64,000 nt of DNA, from the NCBI GenBank assembly GCA_026014745.1, contig JAOZHS010000002.1, forward strand, positions 828,271 through 892,270, given 5' to 3'. Position 1 is the stretch's first letter; each line of letters begins with the position of its first letter. Below are positions 60,169 to 64,000 of this stretch, one piece after another. Below the pieces are notes generated by a model. That model made no database searches and was not told where the DNA came from. It was given only the letters and a program-made list of their open reading frames with translations. The translations under genes and the position numbers were made by a program. This DNA is from Candidatus Bathyarchaeota archaeon. Lineage in GTDB: Archaea; Thermoproteota; Bathyarchaeia; Bathyarchaeales; Bathycorpusculaceae.

Positions 60169-62790
60169 TTATGGGCGTTTTTTGAGTACCAACACTATGA
60201 TTGCGCCGACTATAGCGATTGCAACAATTATGGCTGCGGTGGATATCGCGAAGTATGTTTCTGTGGGTGGCAGAACGGTTTCGGGGTAGGGAGCTGCTGT
60301 TGGTGGTGCTTCACCTACTGCTAGGTAGGTTTGGCCAGATGATGCGTAGTAGGATTTTGTTCCTGCAAAGGAAGCTAAGATTTGATAGGTTCCTGGAACG
60401 TCAGGTGTGAATGTGTATGCATATTGACCAGTCGCGTCAGATGTTACGTCAGCTATGTGTCGGTAGTTTCCGTTGGGGTCAATAGTATCGATTGAAACTG
60501 GAACGCCAGTTGTGTTTGTTGGCTTGGTTTGTTGCATGAACTTGTATTCCATCCATGCTTGCATGCTGTCATCAGAGACTGCGGGGGTGTCTTTTAGAGA
60601 GAATTCCAAAAGATAGTTTGTGTTTAATCTGCCAGATTGCGTTTGGTCTGTGACTGTGCCAGTTAAGAGGATACTAGAGCCTAAAGCTGGAACGATCTGT
60701 GGAGCTGAAATGGTGGTAGCGCTTGGTCCTTTGCCGAAGCAGTAGAGCATTTGGTCATAGCTGTTGAGGTTAATTAGGTAGCCATCAGCGATGTAGACGC
60801 CAGTACCAGCCGCCATGCCTGCACCCCAGTCTAGAATCTTCCAGATTTCAGTGCCGTCAGTAGCGTTTATGCATCGTAAATCTGCGCCGCGGAATAGTGG
60901 TTGAGTAGCTGAGTGTTCGCTTGTTGTTAGGTAGAGTTTTCCGTCACAGGCTGCAGCAACACCAGTCGGGTAGTTGCCGTATGGGGATTCCATGTTTTGG
61001 TTTTCAGCAACGTATGTCCAAGCTTTTTCGCCAGTAGTTATGTTGTATGCGTTTACTTCTCCACCGTAACCGTAGGTGATGAAGTTGCCTTCGTAAGTGC
61101 AGCAGCAGTCAGCAGTGCTTAAGCCATAGAATTGCATTTGAGATTCGGGTTCGGTTTCCCAAATTTGCTCGCCTGTTGCTAGGCTATAGCCCCAGTATGT
61201 TCGGGTAAGGTCTTGTCGGAAGATGAAGACACCATAGTCAGGGTTTACAGTTTCAAGCATAATACCTGGACGACTGCCAACAGCATAATCGCCTAAGGAT
61301 AAGGGTTGTGTGTAAGTTTTGTTCCAAAGCAGACCGCCTACGACGCCGGCTTCGGGGTCTAGGTTTAGAGCCCAGATTTGGCCTTTAATAGTTGTAGTTG
61401 AGTTGGTGACGCCAATCTTTCCGCCGACTACGTCTTTACCTTCCCTTACCCAGTAGATGCTTCCGGTAACAGGGTTTGATCTGCCGTCTTTGCCGTCAAG
61501 TGTTACGTTCATCGAGAAGCCGTTTCGTCCATCGTGAACTGCATAGTTTTGTGGTCTCCATTGCCAATAGTTTGTTCCTGTTGTGCCTAAAAGTTCTGTG
61601 GGGATGGCTGAACTGTTCCAGCAGGTCAGGTATTGTTTGCCGCCTGAAGTTGCAATGTTGTATCTTAGGATGCTGCCGTCTTTGCCGTAAACTGCTGTTC
61701 CGCTTGCTGAAACGTTAGCAATTATGGTGATGGTATCATATGTGTATCCGTCAAGCATTTCCCATGTTGACAAACCAGTACCGGTGGTGTAGCCTGCGGG
61801 TAGAGTAACACCTGATGTTCTCCAGAGGTAGGGCATACCGCCGTGTTGGTTGGGTGATTCATAGTCATATATGGAGGCAAATTGGGGCATAACGGTCTTG
61901 TTGTCTAGGGCGAGTGTTTGGCCAGTGTAGAGATCAATTGTCCACCAACCGTTATTTCCATGCGCGGTGTTGCGGTCAGAAACTATGACTTTTCCGTTGA
62001 GGATAATCATGTTGCCGAGTGTAATACCGCCATAGTGGTTAGTATGGTAACCTATGTCTCCGTAGCGTTCATCCATTGTTCCTCCTGCGTAGTAGGGGCG
62101 TGACCACACAATATGTGAACTTTCAGGTCCATAGCCGTAGCAAGTTTTTGTGTTGGTAGCGGTTGCGTGCGCAGCACCTGAGAGGTAGTTACCTGCAAGG
62201 ACATACCAAAGTCTGTTGGCGCTGTTTATGGGGCGATTCCAGTATTCATTGGGAAGCGGGGTTTCACTCCAAGGTTGGATTGGGTCAGTTTGGACTGTGA
62301 AGTAACAGGGGTCGCTGGTTGCTGGACCATAAGTGTCGTTGACGTAAACGCTGTTGACGGGTACATTATTTGCCGTTGGAAGACCTGTGATTATGTAGGC
62401 TGGCATTCGGGCTATTACTGAGTAGTTACCAGTTTGTTCAGGGACGTATGTTGTGTAGGCACCGCCAACTGAGTCAGATTCAAAGGGACCAAGAGTCTCG
62501 GTGGTGTTATCGGGTTTGGTGACGTCTAAGTAGAAAATCCAGCGGTCACCGTATCGACTGTCGGCGCTGGCTGTGGGAGGAATCTGATTGCACCAGAAGG
62601 TAATCAGTTCTTCCTGACCAACTCCGATAGGGGTTGTTGATACTGCTGTGTAACACCAAACGGGGTATGTTACGGATGGGTTGTGTGCTTGACTTAGGGG
62701 GATAGCAGCGAATAAGGAAATGGTTATTGAGAGTAGCAAAAGCACTGTTGTTGTGAAGGCTAATTTTTTATTTTGGGTTGTTAGGTTCAA
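60169..62790 (-). CDS. Large secreted PQQ-propeller-like surface protein with C-terminal anchor
   Basis: An 873-residue protein. A signal peptide (about 1-35) is followed by beta-rich N-terminal domains. A repeated pattern of WxxDLYTGQTL, YSLATGEQIWE, YNITTGEKAWTY and INATDGTEIWKI resembles PQQ/BamB-type beta-propeller blades. A C-terminal immunoglobulin-like domain (ITSDATGQYAYTFTPDVPGTYQILASFAG-like layout) leads to a transmembrane helix (about 845-868) and a KKRP tail. Start is TTG with the strong site AAGGAGA 7 nt upstream, and a TATA-like TTATAA lies at 62839-62844, so expression may be high. It could be an S-layer or adhesion protein. A dehydrogenase role is possible but no cofactor site is evident. 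Confidence 0.82.
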   Translation of the reverse strand: MNLTTQNKKLAFTTTVLLLLSITISLFAAIPLSQAHNPSVTYPVWCYTAVSTTPIGVGQEELITFWCNQIPPTASADSRYGDRWIFYLDVTKPDNTTETLGPFESDSVGGAYTTYVPEQTGNYSVIARMPAYIITGLPTANNVPVNSVYVNDTYGPATSDPCYFTVQTDPIQPWSETPLPNEYWNRPINSANRLWYVLAGNYLSGAAHATATNTKTCYGYGPESSHIVWSRPYYAGGTMDERYGDIGYHTNHYGGITLGNMIILNGKVIVSDRNTAHGNNGWWTIDLYTGQTLALDNKTVMPQFASIYDYESPNQHGGMPYLWRTSGVTLPAGYTTGTGLSTWEMLDGYTYDTITIIANVSASGTAVYGKDGSILRYNIATSGGKQYLTCWNSSAIPTELLGTTGTNYWQWRPQNYAVHDGRNGFSMNVTLDGKDGRSNPVTGSIYWVREGKDVVGGKIGVTNSTTTIKGQIWALNLDPEAGVVGGLLWNKTYTQPLSLGDYAVGSRPGIMLETVNPDYGVFIFRQDLTRTYWGYSLATGEQIWETEPESQMQFYGLSTADCCCTYEGNFITYGYGGEVNAYNITTGEKAWTYVAENQNMESPYGNYPTGVAAACDGKLYLTTSEHSATQPLFRGADLRCINATDGTEIWKILDWGAGMAAGTGVYIADGYLINLNSYDQMLYCFGKGPSATTISAPQIVPALGSSILLTGTVTDQTQSGRLNTNYLLEFSLKDTPAVSDDSMQAWMEYKFMQQTKPTNTTGVPVSIDTIDPNGNYRHIADVTSDATGQYAYTFTPDVPGTYQILASFAGTKSYYASSGQTYLAVGEAPPTAAPYPETVLPPTETYFAISTAAIIVAIAIVGAIIVLVLKKRP

Positions 62791-62972
62791 TGTGTTGTCT
62801 CCTTTTTATTGGGACAGTTCCCTGTCGCCAAATTTCCGTTATAAGCCTCACTCACCTATCGTGAACACAAAATACCCTAAACTTGTTTTTTAGAACGATA
62901 CAAGAAAGCCTTCACTTTTGACATTTAAATCTGCAAAATCGAAATAAAGACAGATTAAATCAGGGTAGGTCT

Positions 62973-63638
62973 ATGTGGGAACTAGCACGGATCAGCATAG
63001 AAATTGTGTCAGCGGCCGTATGCGTTTTTCTTGTTTGGTTCATGATAAAACCATACAGGCTGACTGGACAAGCGCGGTATATCGGTTTACCTTTGGGATT
63101 TGGTTTTCTTGGCGCCTCATACGCTATTTCCGCCATAGCGTACTCCGAGACCTTTTGCTGTACCGAATCGCTGTGGCTTCAATCGCTCACAAGGTCATTT
63201 GCATTCGTATTTCTTGCAGTAACATACTATTTTTCTACTAGACCAGCAAAAAGTAACCCAATATTTTGGGACATAACCTTTAGCGTATTAATCGTTGTCC
63301 TCATAGTGTTATTCCCGCTCGGGGTTGTTTCTCCACAAGTTGCTTCAAGCAGCTATACAGATGGCCAGTTGTATGTTAGAACATTTAATATCATGTGCCT
63401 TGCATATGTTGCCGCCCACACACTTAGAAGCCACATAAGAGAACCAAACCCAGCGACGCTGTGGATTCCGCTTGGATTTATTTTGCTTGCAGTCAGCCAA
63501 TATTCGTTATTGTTCTGGTATATTGACGCAAGTTTCGCTGCATTTTGGGGATCGATAGGCATTCGTTTAGCTGCTTTAGCAGTTTTCCTTTTTGTCGCCA
63601 TAAAAACGTTCTGCACCAAAAAAGATGAGGACCATTAA
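62973..63638 (+). CDS. Seven-helix membrane protein, possible sensor
   Basis: A 221-residue protein with about seven hydrophobic helices and short loops. A cysteine pair (FCCTE) lies in an early loop. No known motif or enzyme signature was seen. Its stop TAA shares its last A with the ATG of the winged-helix gene (TAATG), so the two are translated together. This pairing, a membrane protein plus a DNA-binding partner, suggests a membrane sensor controlling a regulator. That role is inferred only from the arrangement. Confidence 0.65.
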   Translation: MWELARISIEIVSAAVCVFLVWFMIKPYRLTGQARYIGLPLGFGFLGASYAISAIAYSETFCCTESLWLQSLTRSFAFVFLAVTYYFSTRPAKSNPIFWDITFSVLIVVLIVLFPLGVVSPQVASSSYTDGQLYVRTFNIMCLAYVAAHTLRSHIREPNPATLWIPLGFILLAVSQYSLLFWYIDASFAAFWGSIGIRLAALAVFLFVAIKTFCTKKDEDH

Positions 63639-63913
63639 TGAAGATTCCACGCAGAGACAAACTAAAAATTTATGGCGACATATTATTGGTGCTTCAACAG
63701 CAACCTAAAGCTGAAAAGATAGTACTAACGCGGGTTCAAGCCCAAGCAAACGTCGCGTTTGATAGGTTAAAAAATTATATTGCTGACCTCAAAGATCTCG
63801 GCTTGATTGAAGATGAAACAACGCTTAAACTCACTGAAAAGGGCAGACAATACGTCAAAGATTACGAAAATGTCGTTGAATTCATGAAACGCATGGGATT
63901 AACATATGAATGA
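63638..63913 (+). CDS. ArnR-type winged-helix regulator
   Basis: A 91-residue winged-helix protein of the HTH_45/ArnR-like type. DKLKIYGDILLVL is helix 1, TRVQAQANVAFDRLKNYIADLKDLGLI the recognition region, and LKLTEKGRQYVKDYE the wing and C-terminus. The ribosome binding site GATGAGG lies inside the end of the preceding gene. It is coupled to the seven-helix protein and probably acts with it. It is similar in layout to the regulator at 25402-25713. Confidence 0.85.
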   Translation: MKIPRRDKLKIYGDILLVLQQQPKAEKIVLTRVQAQANVAFDRLKNYIADLKDLGLIEDETTLKLTEKGRQYVKDYENVVEFMKRMGLTYE

Positions 63914-63981
63914 ATAACTGGACTAAAAGCCAGTTCAAAGGTGCTCTACTCAACGGAATAAAATGGGTTTGGTTTTTCTGA
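63910..63981 (+). CDS. Possible 23-residue peptide or truncated frame at the right edge
   Basis: An ATG at 63910 overlaps the stop of the winged-helix gene (ATGA) and opens a frame of 23 codons ending at TGA (63981): NNWTKSQFKGALL and WVWFF at the end. The coupling overlap fits a real gene, but the peptide is too short to recognise. A frameshift or a gene that continues past the TGA cannot be excluded. Confidence 0.25.
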   Translation: MNNWTKSQFKGALLNGIKWVWFF

Positions 63982-64000
63982 AGGCCCAGGAGGCACGGAT

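Noticed and set aside
1..64000. Insertion sequences, prophage genes, CRISPR arrays, rRNA genes
   Set aside because: No transposase, integrase, phage structural gene, direct-repeat array or rRNA segment was recognised on either strand.

Overview
The window looks like a chromosomal segment of an uncultured archaeon. The best match to what I can see is Bathyarchaeia (Thermoproteota), but this is an inference from gene content, because there is no rRNA marker here. Archaeal signs are TATA-box promoters placed about 25-30 bp upstream of starts, frequent TTG/GTG starts, GGAGGTGA-like ribosome binding sites, an archaeosortase, TrmB and ArnR-type winged-helix regulators, an AbrB-PhoU protein, PurS/PurL/PurQ as separate subunits, and formylmethanofuran:tetrahydromethanopterin formyltransferase (Ftr), an enzyme of the archaeal C1 pathway. 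No rRNA, CRISPR array, transposase or prophage gene was seen. One tRNA gene, tRNA-Gly(CCC), is present.

Region 0.6-25.4 kb is a surface-glycan and cell-envelope locus, almost all on the minus strand. It holds an exosortase/archaeosortase-family protein, a lipid-linked-oligosaccharide flippase, a nucleotide-sugar epimerase, five or more glycosyltransferases of the GT2 and GT4 types, a GT-C-like membrane protein, a polysaccharide pyruvyl transferase overlapping an F420-hydrogenase-beta-like iron-sulfur protein, a nucleotidyltransferase/thymidylate-kinase-like fusion, a DegT aminotransferase, a radical SAM enzyme and a sugar cupin. A secreted glycosidase-like protein sits on the opposite strand. 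The two halves of a DUF1616 protein appear as separate genes about 8 kb apart.

Region 26.2-36.2 kb is a phosphate/polyphosphate block: PhoU with an AbrB domain, two tiny zinc ribbons, a CYTH protein, then an overlapping plus-strand operon ppk1 - CHAD/metallophosphatase/HD triple fusion - Ppx/GppA with HD, meeting a convergent ppk2. Together these would make, bind, hydrolyse and use polyphosphate.

Region 36.4-40.7 kb is a mixed segment: a secreted zinc-dependent phospholipase-C-like protein, a DUF2769-like Cys-rich protein, a DUF2798 membrane protein divergent from an Rrf2 regulator with two matched operator-like palindromes between them, the tRNA, and a TIR-like protein.

Region 40.8-56.8 kb is purine synthesis mixed with C1 metabolism: purM, purSLQ, and a minus-strand group purF - purD - HAD phosphatase - ftr - PfkB kinase. 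Two parallel-beta-helix surface proteins are interspersed; the larger ends in a PEY-type C-terminal sorting-like signal and is a candidate substrate for the archaeosortase. The full catalytic N-terminus of PurF can be read in the DNA but has no ATG, GTG or TTG start.

Region 57.0-64.0 kb carries a TrmB regulator divergent from an ABC exporter across a palindromic operator, a very large secreted PQQ-propeller-like surface protein, and a seven-helix membrane protein translationally coupled to a winged-helix regulator.
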